This document shows, piece by piece, positions 1 through 6,495 of a DNA stretch of 10,994 nucleotides. Within the stretch, counting starts at the first letter, position 1. Each line of letters opens with the position of its first letter. Under the pieces are notes generated by a model, which was not told the origin of the DNA, made no database searches, and saw nothing but the letters and a program-made list of their open reading frames with translations. Where the stretch lies: the NCBI GenBank assembly GCA_002413455.1, contig DHXA01000235.1, positions 16,281 through 27,274 on the forward strand. Direction: 5' to 3'. This DNA is from Rhodanobacter sp. UBA5168 (lineage in GTDB: Bacteria; Pseudomonadota; Gammaproteobacteria; Xanthomonadales; Rhodanobacteraceae). The position numbers were made by a program, and so were the translations under genes.

Positions 1-339
1 GACCTGCCGCGCGCGGTGGCATTCTACGACGCCCTGCTCGGCGAACTGGGAGCGGCGCGGCTGATGGAAACCGAGCGCTACCTGTTCTGGGGCATCTCGA
101 TGCAACAGCCGAGCCTGTGTGTAATCAAGCCGTTCGACGGCCAGCCGGCCACGATCGGCAACGGCGACATGGTGGCGCTGGTCGCCGACAGCCGCGACAA
201 GGTCGACCGTTTGCATGCCAGGGCGCTGGCGCTGGGCGGTAGTGACGAGGGCGCGCCGGGCGATCGCGGCGGCGGTTTCTATGCCGGTTATTTTCGCGAC
301 ATCGAGGGGCACAAGCTCAACGTGTTCTGCATCGGCTGA
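1..339 (+). CDS. VOC (glyoxalase/bleomycin-resistance fold) protein, 5'-truncated by window edge
   Basis: Reading frame 1 is open from the first base to a TGA at 337-339 and gives 112 residues. The gene therefore starts before the window. The GTG at 16 lies inside the conserved first strand/helix (DLPRAVAFYDALLGELGA) and is not a credible start. The opening segment and the closing segment (FYAGYFRDIEGHKLNVF) are the two hallmarks of a VOC-superfamily domain: a helix followed by FYxxLL..LG at the start, and FxDxEGHKL at the end. Such proteins are small cytosolic enzymes or binding proteins (lyases, isomerases, dioxygenases, drug-binding proteins). The subfamily and substrate cannot be read from this fragment. 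It converges on the DUF72 gene with only 21 nt between the stop codons. Confidence 0.85.
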   Translation, partial: DLPRAVAFYDALLGELGAARLMETERYLFWGISMQQPSLCVIKPFDGQPATIGNGDMVALVADSRDKVDRLHARALALGGSDEGAPGDRGGGFYAGYFRDIEGHKLNVFCIG

Positions 340-360
340 AGCACGCCTTGGCGGCGCGAA

Positions 361-1209
361 TCAACGATCGCCGTCGATGCGCGCCTGCAGCGCCATCGCT
401 GCCGCCGGATTGCGATGCTTGGCGCTGCTGATGAAAAACACGAACACGTCGCGCGGTTTGCCTGCCGTCTGCAGGGCGGCGGCATGCGGCAGCTCGGCAA
501 TGTCGTTGCCCGCGGCCCAGCTACGCGCCTGATCGGCCCATCGATCCAGCGCGGCCGGCGCATAGCCGGTGGGGATGTCGTCGGCGCTGCGCATCAGCCG
601 TGCGTAGGTGAAATCGCCGGTGAGGTCGGCCATTGAGGGGTAGTCGGGCGAGTCGGTGAACACGGTGGGCACCGCATGTGCGCGCGCCAGATCCACATAG
701 CGCGCACACCGGAAACCCGGGTGGCGGACTTCCAGCACATGTCGCAGCGGCTGACCATCCAGTTCGCGCGGCAGCGCCTCCAGGAACGCTTCAAGATCAT
801 CCGCGTCGAAGGGCCGCGAGGGCGGCAGCTGCCACAGGATCGGTCCCAGCCGATCACCCATCTCGGCCAGCCCGCCATGCACGAAACTGTGGATACCCTT
901 GCCGGCCTCGGCCAGCCGTCTTCCCTCGGTGATGTAACGCGGCGCCTTCAGCGAAAACACGAAATCCACCGGGGTTTCGGCCGCCCATTTGGCATAGGTG
1001 GCCGGCTTCTGCGCGCCGTAGTAGGTACCGTTGATCTCGATGGCGCGCAACTGGCGGCTGGCGAATTCCAGTTCGCGGCGCTGCACCAGCCCGGCCGGAT
1101 AGAAGTTGTTGCGCCAGGGCGCGTAGGTCCAGCCACCGATGCCGACGCGGATGCGGGTCCGGAGCTTTGTCGCGGCGAGCAGATCGCCGGTTGGGGCGTG
1201 GGCAGACAT
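361..1209 (-). CDS. DUF72 domain-containing protein (YecE-like)
   Basis: The protein has 282 residues, close to the usual length of about 250-300 for DUF72 proteins, which form a TIM-barrel-like fold of unknown biochemical function. Family signatures run in order: RVGIGGWTYAPWRNNFYP (about 21-38), the AIEINGTYY strand (56-64), FSLKAPRYIT (85-94), GPILWQLPP (122-130), LEVRHPGF (159-166), and a C-terminal VFVFFISSAKHRNPAAAMAL (255-274). The last segment takes the place of the FNND..A..NA motif seen in the E. coli-type branch. The start at ATG 1207-1209 is chosen because the family motif begins about 20 residues later. The frame stays open to 1887, but that extension lies antisense to the PD40 gene and has shadow-like composition. 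No strong Shine-Dalgarno is visible before this ATG, so the exact start is less certain than the gene. Predicted cytosolic. Confidence 0.9.
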   Translation of the reverse strand: MSAHAPTGDLLAATKLRTRIRVGIGGWTYAPWRNNFYPAGLVQRRELEFASRQLRAIEINGTYYGAQKPATYAKWAAETPVDFVFSLKAPRYITEGRRLAEAGKGIHSFVHGGLAEMGDRLGPILWQLPPSRPFDADDLEAFLEALPRELDGQPLRHVLEVRHPGFRCARYVDLARAHAVPTVFTDSPDYPSMADLTGDFTYARLMRSADDIPTGYAPAALDRWADQARSWAAGNDIAELPHAAALQTAGKPRDVFVFFISSAKHRNPAAAMALQARIDGDR

Positions 1210-1347
1210 GACGTGATCCGAGCGGAAGCGGCCGGCTGATCTTGCCACGTCGGTGCCGCTGCGCCGAGCATGGATGACTTCAGGCACGCGCCGGTCGCCC
1301 GATTCCCGCGGTATCAATCGAACCTTCCCAACCCGAGGTGTGAGCGG
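1210..1347. other. Divergent intergenic region (DUF72 gene / PD40 gene)
   Basis: These 138 nt separate two divergently transcribed genes and should carry both promoters. I see no convincing sigma70 -35/-10 pair on either strand. TATCAA at 1312-1317 resembles a -10 element for the rightward gene but has no partner at 16-18 nt. The only clear signal is the Shine-Dalgarno of the PD40 gene near the right end. Confidence 0.5.
1335..1340 (+). promoter_or_regulatory. Shine-Dalgarno site of the PD40 gene
   Basis: GAGGTG lies 7 nt before the ATG at 1348. It supports that start over the upstream in-frame codon at 1270, which has no comparable site and would put 26 unlikely residues ahead of the signal peptide. 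Confidence 0.7.
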
Positions 1348-2334
1348 ATGACACGGAAGGCTGGCAGCCGGCTGGCTGCACTTGTGTTGTGCGGTATCGC
1401 GGCCTGTTCCGCGGCGGCTGCCGAGGTGGTGCCGCAGGTGTTTTCGCCAGGCGTGATCTCCGGCCCGGCGAGCGAGGACTCGGCGGCGTTTTCGCCGGAC
1501 GGCAACACGATCTATTTCGACCGCATCCACTGGCCGAACGCGGCCATCATGGTCTCGCACCGTGTCCACGGCATCTGGTCGGCGCCGCATATCGCACCGT
1601 TTACCGGGGAATGGCTCGATCACGATCCGGCGATGGCGCCGGATGGCTCGTTCCTGGTGTTCAGTTCGAACCGGCCGGGTGTAAAAGGCGGCAAGGCGCT
1701 CGATGCCGTGCTGGCCGACGGCAAGCGGATGAAGGGTTCCGGTGGACACCTCTGGCGGGTCGATCGCAAGGGCGCCGGCTGGGGCGTGCCGGTGCGCCTC
1801 CCCGACGTGGTCAATGCAAGCACGCGAATCTACGCGCCGAGCGTGGCCGCCGACGGCAGCGTGTACTTCCAGCAGCCGGACCCGCACACCGACGACTTCA
1901 AGCTGTACCGCTCGCCATACCGGGACGGTCGCTACCTCGCGCCGGTCCCGGTCGCGTTGGGCACGCCGACCTCACATGAACTCGATCCGGCGATCGCCCC
2001 GGACAAATCGTTCATCGTGTTTGACGCGAACTACGCCGGCAAGGACGGCGCCGACCGGTTGTACATCGCGTTCCACGAAGGCGACCGCTGGAGTGCGCCG
2101 CTGGATCTCGGTGATGCCGTCAACCGCGGCGCGCCGTGGGGCTCGCACCTGGGTCCGGACCGTCGCACGCTGTACTTCAGCAGCCCGCGCTCGATCCCGG
2201 TCAGCTATCCGCGTACCCGCCAGCAGGCCGGGCAGGATCTCTTGCGCATGCAGGCCTGGGACAACGGCAACGACAACCTCTGGTCGGTGTCGCTGGATTC
2301 GTGGCTGGACGCGCACCGCCACGCGGCGGGTTGA
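1348..2334 (+). CDS. Exported PD40-repeat (TolB-like) beta-propeller protein
   Basis: 328 residues. The N-terminus is an export signal: TRK basic region, then a hydrophobic stretch at about 9-20. It could be cut by signal peptidase I near AAA|E (about 25-26). IAAC at 17-20 also fits a loose lipobox, which would make it a Cys20 lipoprotein; the sequence does not decide. Five PD40/WD40-like strands follow: EDSAAFSPDGNTIYFD (43-58), DHDPAMAPDGSFLVFSSNRP (91-110), YAPSVAADGSVYF (162-174), ELDPAIAPDKSFIVF (211-225) and GSHLGPDRRTLYFSSP (265-280). Linkers such as W.APHIAPF, WGVPVRLPDVVN and WSAPLDLGDAVN are typical of these propellers. Blade 2 carries about 17 extra residues (115-131) between KGG and GGHLW. 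PD40 propellers usually bind proteins or sugars, and no catalytic motif is seen. It is the first of three consecutive + strand genes for exported proteins. Confidence 0.88.
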   Translation: MTRKAGSRLAALVLCGIAACSAAAAEVVPQVFSPGVISGPASEDSAAFSPDGNTIYFDRIHWPNAAIMVSHRVHGIWSAPHIAPFTGEWLDHDPAMAPDGSFLVFSSNRPGVKGGKALDAVLADGKRMKGSGGHLWRVDRKGAGWGVPVRLPDVVNASTRIYAPSVAADGSVYFQQPDPHTDDFKLYRSPYRDGRYLAPVPVALGTPTSHELDPAIAPDKSFIVFDANYAGKDGADRLYIAFHEGDRWSAPLDLGDAVNRGAPWGSHLGPDRRTLYFSSPRSIPVSYPRTRQQAGQDLLRMQAWDNGNDNLWSVSLDSWLDAHRHAAG

Positions 2335-2352
2335 TCCGGTAGCTGGCAAGGG

Positions 2353-2387
2353 TGCGCACCGGCCGGCTGATCGTGGTTCGGTGCGCA
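2353..2387. terminator. 9-bp perfect hairpin after the PD40 gene (terminator-like, no T-tract)
   Basis: TGCGCACCG (2353-2361) pairs perfectly with CGGTGCGCA (2379-2387) across a 17-nt loop. A G-T pair on each side could extend the stem. It starts 19 nt after the PD40 stop, the usual place for a terminator, but no run of T follows (TGACTTCC). It may be a transcript-end-stabilising hairpin, a weak or factor-dependent terminator, or a protein-binding inverted repeat. A separate perfect 10-bp palindrome, CCAGCGCTGG, lies just downstream at 2394-2403. Confidence 0.4.
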
Positions 2388-2400
2388 TGACTTCCAGCGC

Positions 2401-2429
2401 TGGCCTTGCGCCCGGTTTGCCGCGATAGT
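2401..2429 (+). promoter_or_regulatory. Possible weak promoter of the serine hydrolase gene
   Basis: GATAGT at 2424-2429 matches 4 of 6 positions of the -10 consensus. TGGCCT at 2401-2406 matches 3 of 6 positions of the -35 consensus, with a 17-nt spacer. Transcription would start near 2436, giving a leader of about 22 nt that includes the Shine-Dalgarno. The match is poor and position is the main support; such a pair could arise by chance. Confidence 0.2.
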
Positions 2430-2447
2430 TGGAAAATTGCCACCAGC

Positions 2448-2451
2448 GGAG
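2448..2451 (+). promoter_or_regulatory. Shine-Dalgarno site of the serine hydrolase gene
   Basis: GGAG lies 6 nt before the ATG at 2458. It favours that start over the in-frame TTG at 2437, whose nearest purine run (GGAAAA) directly abuts the codon. Confidence 0.6.
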
Positions 2452-2457
2452 CCTTCG

Positions 2458-4140
2458 ATGTCCCAGCGTTTCCTTTCCCCGCGCCTGGCGGGTTGCTGCG
2501 CGCTGTTCGTTTTCGCCACGGCGGCCTGGCCACAGGCGCCCGCCCCGCGCACAGCGCCGCCGGTGTCGACCCACGACATCGTGCAACTGGCCTTGCCGCA
2601 GCAGTTGCAGGACTTCGGCGCCTATGTCGACAGCGCACGCAAGGCCTTCGACGTGCCCGGGATCGCCGTGGCGATCGTCAAGGACGGCAAGGTGGTGATG
2701 GAGCAGGGCTTTGGCCCGCGCGAAATCGGCAAGCCGGCCCAGGTCGATGCGCACACGCTGTTCGCGATCGCCTCCAACACCAAGGCGTTCACCGCCGCCG
2801 CGCTGCAGCAGCTGGACGAGCAGGGCAAGCTGAAGATGGACGACCGGGTGATCGATCACCTGCCGTGGTTTCGCATGTCCGACCCCTATGTGACGCACGA
2901 GATGCGCATCCGCGACCTGCTGGCGCATCGCAGCGGCCTCAGCCTCGGCGCGGGTGATCTGCTGTACTGGCCGCCGACCTCCTACAGCACGAAGGACGTG
3001 GTCGAGCGACTGCGCAACGTGCCGATCAAGAACGGCTTCCGCAGCGGCTATGCCTACGACAACATCCTGTTCGCGGTGGCCACGCTGGTGATCGAGCAGG
3101 CATCGGGCCAGAGTTATGCCGACTACGTGCGCACGCACCTGTTCAAGCCGGTCGGCATGGACGAATCGCTGATCGACAAGACCTACATCAGCGCGGGCAT
3201 GGACGTGGCGACGGGCCACGCCAAGGCCGACTTCAAGGATCTGCAGCCGGTGCCGCCGATGGCGTGGCTGAATGATCCGGGCGCTGGCGGCATCTATTCC
3301 AGCGTGCACGACATGGCCAAGTGGATGAACGTGCAACTCGCCGGCGGCGCCTTGCCTACGACTGGCGCCGATGGCAAGCCGGAGCGACTGTTCTCCGAAG
3401 ACAGCCAGCGCGAGATGTGGAGCGTGCTCACCCCGATCAAGGTCGGCAAGCCGCCGGTTCCGGAGCTGGCGCCGCTGGTGCCGAATTTTTCCGGCTACGG
3501 TGAAAGCTGGTTCCTGTCCGACTACCGGGGCCAGAAACTGGTCTGGCATACCGGCGGCTGGCCGGGCATGGTTTCGCGGGTGACGCTGGTGCCGGAACTG
3601 CATCTTGGCGTGGTGGTGCTGACCAATGCCGAATCCGGCGCCGCGTTCAACGCGGTGACCTATCGCGTGCTCGACGCCTACCTGAATCCGGAAACGAAGA
3701 CCGATTGGGTTGCGGTTTACGACAAGGCGGTGAAGAAAGCGGAGGCGAAATCCGACGACAGCTACGCCCGACACGCGGCCGCACGCGACAGGAGCAGCAA
3801 GCCTTCGCTGCCGCTGGCGAAGTATGCGGGCAGCTACCGCGACCCATGGTATGGCGATGTCATCGTGAGCCAGGAAAACGGCAAGCTGCGCCTGCGCTTC
3901 AGCAAGACCGCGCAACTGGTCGGCACCATGACGCCATGGCAACACGACACGTTCACGGTGCGCTGGGACGACCGCTCGCTCAATGCCGACGCGTTCGTGA
4001 CCTTCACCCTGGATATGGACGGCCATATCACCGAGGCGCGCATGCAGCCGATCTCGCCGCTGACCGACTTCAGTTTCGATTTCCAGGATCTGCGGCTGGC
4101 GCCAGTGGAAGCCGGCAAGAAACACACGCAGAACGATTGA
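2458..4140 (+). CDS. Exported serine hydrolase, class C beta-lactamase/DD-peptidase fold, with C-terminal DUF3471-like domain
   Basis: 560 residues. An N-terminal export signal (hydrophobic about 11-24, then WPQAPAP) directs it to the periplasm or outside. The catalytic domain (about 50-410) has the penicillin-binding-fold motifs in order: S106-N-T-K109 (nucleophile Ser106, general base Lys109), Y200-D-N202, and H364-T-G-G in place of K-T-G. The HTG form is usual in esterase and peptidase members of Pfam Beta-lactamase (PF00144) and argues against a true resistance beta-lactamase. Around these lie LLAHRSGLSLGAGDLLYWPP (154-173) and GAGGIYSS (275-282), both typical of the family. The tail (about 447-548, from SLPLAKYAGSYRDPWYG) resembles DUF3471, often fused to these hydrolases. 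Substrate unknown: D-amino peptides, esters or amides are all possible. The downstream esterase gene lies 109 nt away on the same strand. Confidence 0.92.
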   Translation: MSQRFLSPRLAGCCALFVFATAAWPQAPAPRTAPPVSTHDIVQLALPQQLQDFGAYVDSARKAFDVPGIAVAIVKDGKVVMEQGFGPREIGKPAQVDAHTLFAIASNTKAFTAAALQQLDEQGKLKMDDRVIDHLPWFRMSDPYVTHEMRIRDLLAHRSGLSLGAGDLLYWPPTSYSTKDVVERLRNVPIKNGFRSGYAYDNILFAVATLVIEQASGQSYADYVRTHLFKPVGMDESLIDKTYISAGMDVATGHAKADFKDLQPVPPMAWLNDPGAGGIYSSVHDMAKWMNVQLAGGALPTTGADGKPERLFSEDSQREMWSVLTPIKVGKPPVPELAPLVPNFSGYGESWFLSDYRGQKLVWHTGGWPGMVSRVTLVPELHLGVVVLTNAESGAAFNAVTYRVLDAYLNPETKTDWVAVYDKAVKKAEAKSDDSYARHAAARDRSSKPSLPLAKYAGSYRDPWYGDVIVSQENGKLRLRFSKTAQLVGTMTPWQHDTFTVRWDDRSLNADAFVTFTLDMDGHITEARMQPISPLTDFSFDFQDLRLAPVEAGKKHTQND

Positions 4141-4151
4141 TACGCTGCCTT

Positions 4152-4216
4152 CGCCAGGGTGTGCTCTGGCGCGCGGTTCACCATCCCTGCCGCCGTGGAG
4201 CCCGGCGATCGGGATG
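4152..4216. other. Two small hairpins between the serine hydrolase and esterase genes
   Basis: The first is CGCCAG (4152-4157) with CTGGCG (4166-4171), extendable by a G-T and a G-C pair to leave a 4-nt loop. The second is CATCCC (4182-4187) with GGGATG (4211-4216), enclosing GCCG (4189-4192) with CGGC (4203-4206). Neither is followed by a T-run. The first sits where a terminator of the hydrolase gene would be. The second ends 19 nt before the Shine-Dalgarno of the esterase gene, so it would fold in the leader if the two genes share a transcript. Confidence 0.3.
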
Positions 4217-4235
4217 CCACGGTCTCATCTGACGC

Positions 4236-4241
4236 AAGGGG
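4236..4241 (+). promoter_or_regulatory. Shine-Dalgarno site of the esterase gene
   Basis: AAGGGG, continuing as AAGGGGAAG, lies 8 nt before the ATG at 4250. It fixes that start against the in-frame ATG at 4214, which would add 12 residues before an otherwise normal signal peptide. Confidence 0.7.
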
Positions 4242-4249
4242 AAGTCATC

Positions 4250-5932
4250 ATGCGTTACCGTTTTCACGCCACTGCCGTTCTGCTTTCGCTGGGCCTGCTC
4301 GCTGGTGCCGCGCAGGCGCGTACCGATACGGGCGTCACCCACCAGTTCTTTCATGTGCGTCTGGATACAACGGCGGCACCGCAACCGACCTCGGGCCGGT
4401 TGCTGCTGTTTGCGATCGACGCCAGGAGCGCCGCGGCCGCGGCGAAGGCCGCATCCGACGGCAAGAGCGACGTGGTCGGGGCCGTGGACGCCAACCCGTT
4501 CCGTGCCACCGAAACCAGCGTGGCGGCGCGCGAGATCAGCGATTGGGCGCCGGGACAGACCGTCGACATCGACGCCGACCAGATGGCGTTCCCGGCCGCG
4601 TTTTCGCGGTTGCCGCCGGGCGACTATCTGCTGCAGGCGGTGCTCGATGTCAACCACGACTACAACTACCACGGCCGCAGTGGCGGCGATCTGCTCAGCA
4701 AGGTGGTGGCGGTGCACCTGCCAGCAACCTCGCCGGCGACGTTCGAACTGGTCGACACCGTGCCCGCGCGCCAGCCGTGGCAATTCCCCAAGCGAGCGAT
4801 GAGCGAGCAGTCGATGCGCCATCTGGCCGAGGCTCGTGCACACGCGCAGCCGATCGACTTCGACAGCCCCGCGCTTGGCGCGTTCTGGGGCAGGCCGATC
4901 GCCATGCGCGGCTGGGTACTCACGCCGCCAGGCTATGAGGCCGGCAAACAGCGCTATCCCACGGTCTACGTGACGCACGGCTACGGCGGCGATGCGACGA
5001 CGTTGAGCGCCAGCGCAGCCATGGTTTACGCCTCGATTGCCGAACGCCAGATGCCGCCGATGATCTGGGTGTTTCTGGACGAGTCGAGCCCGACCGGCAC
5101 GCACGAGTTCGCCGATTCGGTGAACAACGGTCCGTGGGGACAGGCGCTCACCACCGAGCTGATTCCGCAACTGGAATCCCGCTACCGCATGGACGGCAAG
5201 GTTACCGGCCGTTTCCTCAACGGCCATTCCTCGGGCGGCTGGGCCACGCTGTGGCTGCAGACGCGCTATCCGAAGATCTTTGGCGGCACCTGGTCGACCT
5301 CGCCGGACCCCAGCGATTTTCACGACTTCACCGGCGTCGACCTGTATGCGCCGAACGCCAACGTCTATCGGCGGACGGATGGCTCGGCCTATCCGCTGGT
5401 GCGCGATCACGCCAAGGTGCTCGGCACGTTCGAGCAGTTTGCCCGGATGGAACGCGTACTCGGCCCGTACGGCGGCCAGCTGGCGTCGTTCGAGTGGGTG
5501 TTCTCGCCGCGCGGCGAGGACGGCCGGCCCGAGCCGATGTTCGATCGTGCCACCGGCGCCGTCGACCCGGCGGTGGTCACCTACTGGCGCGACCATTACG
5601 ACATCGCCTGGCGTCTGCAGCATGAATGGCCGCGGCTGAAGTCCGATCTGGATGGCAAGATCCACCTGGTCGTCGGCACCGCCGATACGTTCTATCTTGA
5701 CGGCGCCGCGCACAGGCTGAAAGCGGTGCTGGACGGTCTGCACGCCAAAGCCGACTTCCGTTTTCTGCCCGATCGCACCCACTTCGACTTGTACGCCGTC
5801 GGCAAGGATCGTCAGGGCCTGCTCAAACAGTTCAGCTGGGAGATGTATGCCCTCGCCAGACCGGATTCGAAGCTGAAGCCGACGACCACGGCGGCAGACG
5901 TCGGCGGCGCGAAGCAGACCCGTTCACCCTGA
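4250..5932 (+). CDS. Exported alpha/beta-hydrolase, putative esterase (esterase D / enterochelin-esterase-like)
   Basis: 560 residues. A clear signal peptide (MRYRFHATAV, hydrophobic core to about 20) ends AGAAQA|R, cleaved near residue 23. Residues about 24-200 form an N-terminal beta-rich domain I do not recognise. The alpha/beta-hydrolase domain starts around RYPTVYVTHGYGGDA (235-249), where HGYGG supplies the oxyanion-hole region. The nucleophile elbow is G325-H-S327-S-G329-G in FLNGHSSGGWATLWL. A likely acid is Asp479 (VVGTADTFYLD) and the His is His511 (DRTHFDLY), so a full Ser-Asp-His triad is visible. This order fits the putative-esterase family (PF00756), which includes feruloyl/acetyl esterases and enterochelin esterase; the substrate cannot be assigned. 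The last 25 or so residues are low-complexity. It converges on a VOC gene 81 nt away. Confidence 0.9.
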   Translation: MRYRFHATAVLLSLGLLAGAAQARTDTGVTHQFFHVRLDTTAAPQPTSGRLLLFAIDARSAAAAAKAASDGKSDVVGAVDANPFRATETSVAAREISDWAPGQTVDIDADQMAFPAAFSRLPPGDYLLQAVLDVNHDYNYHGRSGGDLLSKVVAVHLPATSPATFELVDTVPARQPWQFPKRAMSEQSMRHLAEARAHAQPIDFDSPALGAFWGRPIAMRGWVLTPPGYEAGKQRYPTVYVTHGYGGDATTLSASAAMVYASIAERQMPPMIWVFLDESSPTGTHEFADSVNNGPWGQALTTELIPQLESRYRMDGKVTGRFLNGHSSGGWATLWLQTRYPKIFGGTWSTSPDPSDFHDFTGVDLYAPNANVYRRTDGSAYPLVRDHAKVLGTFEQFARMERVLGPYGGQLASFEWVFSPRGEDGRPEPMFDRATGAVDPAVVTYWRDHYDIAWRLQHEWPRLKSDLDGKIHLVVGTADTFYLDGAAHRLKAVLDGLHAKADFRFLPDRTHFDLYAVGKDRQGLLKQFSWEMYALARPDSKLKPTTTAADVGGAKQTRSP

Positions 5933-5952
5933 GCGGCAGGCCGCAGGCGGGA

Positions 5953-5990
5953 GACGAGGAACCGCCAAGGTCCCTCGTCCGGCTTGGCGG
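5953..5990. repeat. Interlocked inverted repeats between convergent genes
   Basis: Two perfect inverted repeats overlap in the order A-B-A'-B'. GACGAGG (5953-5959) pairs with CCTCGTC (5973-5979), and CCGCCAAG (5962-5969) pairs with CTTGGCGG (5983-5990). Each hairpin has a 13-nt loop containing one arm of the other, so a simple fold allows only one at a time. A short GCGGC/GCCGC hairpin (5933-5944) directly follows the esterase stop. There is no T-tract on either strand. The location, between the esterase stop (5932) and the VOC stop (6014), suits a bidirectional transcript-end structure or a dispersed intergenic palindromic repeat. Confidence 0.55.
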
Positions 5991-6013
5991 GGCGGCGACG
6001 CCATGAGGGGGAG

Positions 6014-6448
6014 TCAAGCCTGCCCAGGCTGCCACGGATCGTAGCTGCCGAAATACCACAGGTGACCTTCCGGGTCATGGCAGCTGTAACCGGCGCCGCC
6101 GTAATCCTTCTCGGCGTAATCGTCGACGATCACCGCACCCGCCGCCTTCGCCTGCTGGTAGTGCGACTTGCAGTTCGCCACGGTCACGCAGGCGCATTGC
6201 GTTTCGCGCCCACCAATTTCGTCGGGTTGGGCGACGTGCCGGCCGAACGCGTTGTCGCGCACCTCGCCCAACATGACCATGCCGTTGCCGTAGGTCAGCT
6301 GGGCATGTTCCACGCCACCTTGCTCGTTCTCGTAAACGGCGTGCTTCGCGAAGCCGAACGCCTTGCACAGCCAGTCGATCGCGGCATGCGCGTCGCGGTA
6401 ACGCAGGCAGGGGATGATGGTGCTGCCGGTTTGGTGGGATGCGGGCAT
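6014..6448 (-). CDS. VOC family protein (PhnB/glyoxalase-like)
   Basis: 144 residues, the normal size for a single-chain two-module VOC protein. Module 1 begins IIPCLRYRDAHAAIDWLCKA (11-30) with FGF next, then EHAQLTYGNGMVMLG (47-61). Module 2 has TQCACVTVANCKSHYQQAKA (83-102) and ends in the typical YSCHDPEGHLWYFGSYDPW (121-139). This pattern is that of the PhnB-like or uncharacterised glyoxalase branch. The usual first metal-ligand His of true glyoxalase I is not evident in the first strand, so lactoylglutathione lyase activity is not supported. The start at ATG 6446-6448 has a strong GAGGAG at 6457-6462, 8 nt away. It lies 47 nt downstream of the mechanosensitive channel gene on the same strand and may share its transcript. 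Cytosolic; substrate unknown. It belongs to a different branch from the truncated VOC gene at the left edge. Confidence 0.9.
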   Translation of the reverse strand: MPASHQTGSTIIPCLRYRDAHAAIDWLCKAFGFAKHAVYENEQGGVEHAQLTYGNGMVMLGEVRDNAFGRHVAQPDEIGGRETQCACVTVANCKSHYQQAKAAGAVIVDDYAEKDYGGAGYSCHDPEGHLWYFGSYDPWQPGQA

Positions 6449-6456
6449 GGTGCAGG

Positions 6457-6462
6457 CTCCTC
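6457..6462 (-). promoter_or_regulatory. Strong Shine-Dalgarno site of the VOC gene
   Basis: On the minus strand GAGGAG lies 8 nt before the ATG at 6448, among the best ribosome-binding sites in the window. It allows independent translation even if the gene is co-transcribed with the channel gene. Confidence 0.75.
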
Positions 6463-6495
6463 GGGCAGGCTGGGCAGGATTCCGAAAGCGTCAGC

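Noticed and set aside
1210..1887. Upstream extension of the DUF72 frame (to 508 residues)
   Set aside because: The extra 226 residues are antisense to the PD40 gene and resemble no domain. The DUF72 domain is complete from the ATG at 1209.
1972..4125. 717-codon open frame on the minus strand opposite the PD40 end and the serine hydrolase
   Set aside because: It lies antisense to two well-supported genes with family motifs. Its product is Arg/His/Val-rich with no domain I recognise, as expected of a shadow frame in high-G+C DNA.
2458..4140. Serine hydrolase as an antibiotic-resistance beta-lactamase
   Set aside because: It has HTG instead of KTG, a C-terminal DUF3471-like domain and the sequence style of the esterase/peptidase branch. 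A resistance role is not supported.
4178..5782. 534-codon open frame on the minus strand opposite the esterase
   Set aside because: It is antisense to a gene with a complete catalytic triad and signal peptide. It has no recognisable motif or ribosome-binding site and is a G+C-driven shadow.
2458..5932. Serine hydrolase and esterase are both exactly 560 residues, suggesting a tandem duplication
   Set aside because: The folds and motifs are unrelated (SxxK/YxN/HTG versus GxSxG with Asp and His). The equal length is coincidence.
6017..6030. AGCCTG-CC-CAGGCT inverted repeat at the end of the VOC gene
   Set aside because: It is inside the coding sequence (last codons before the stop), short, and has a 2-nt spacer too small for a hairpin loop without opening the stem. 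Best explained by codon content.
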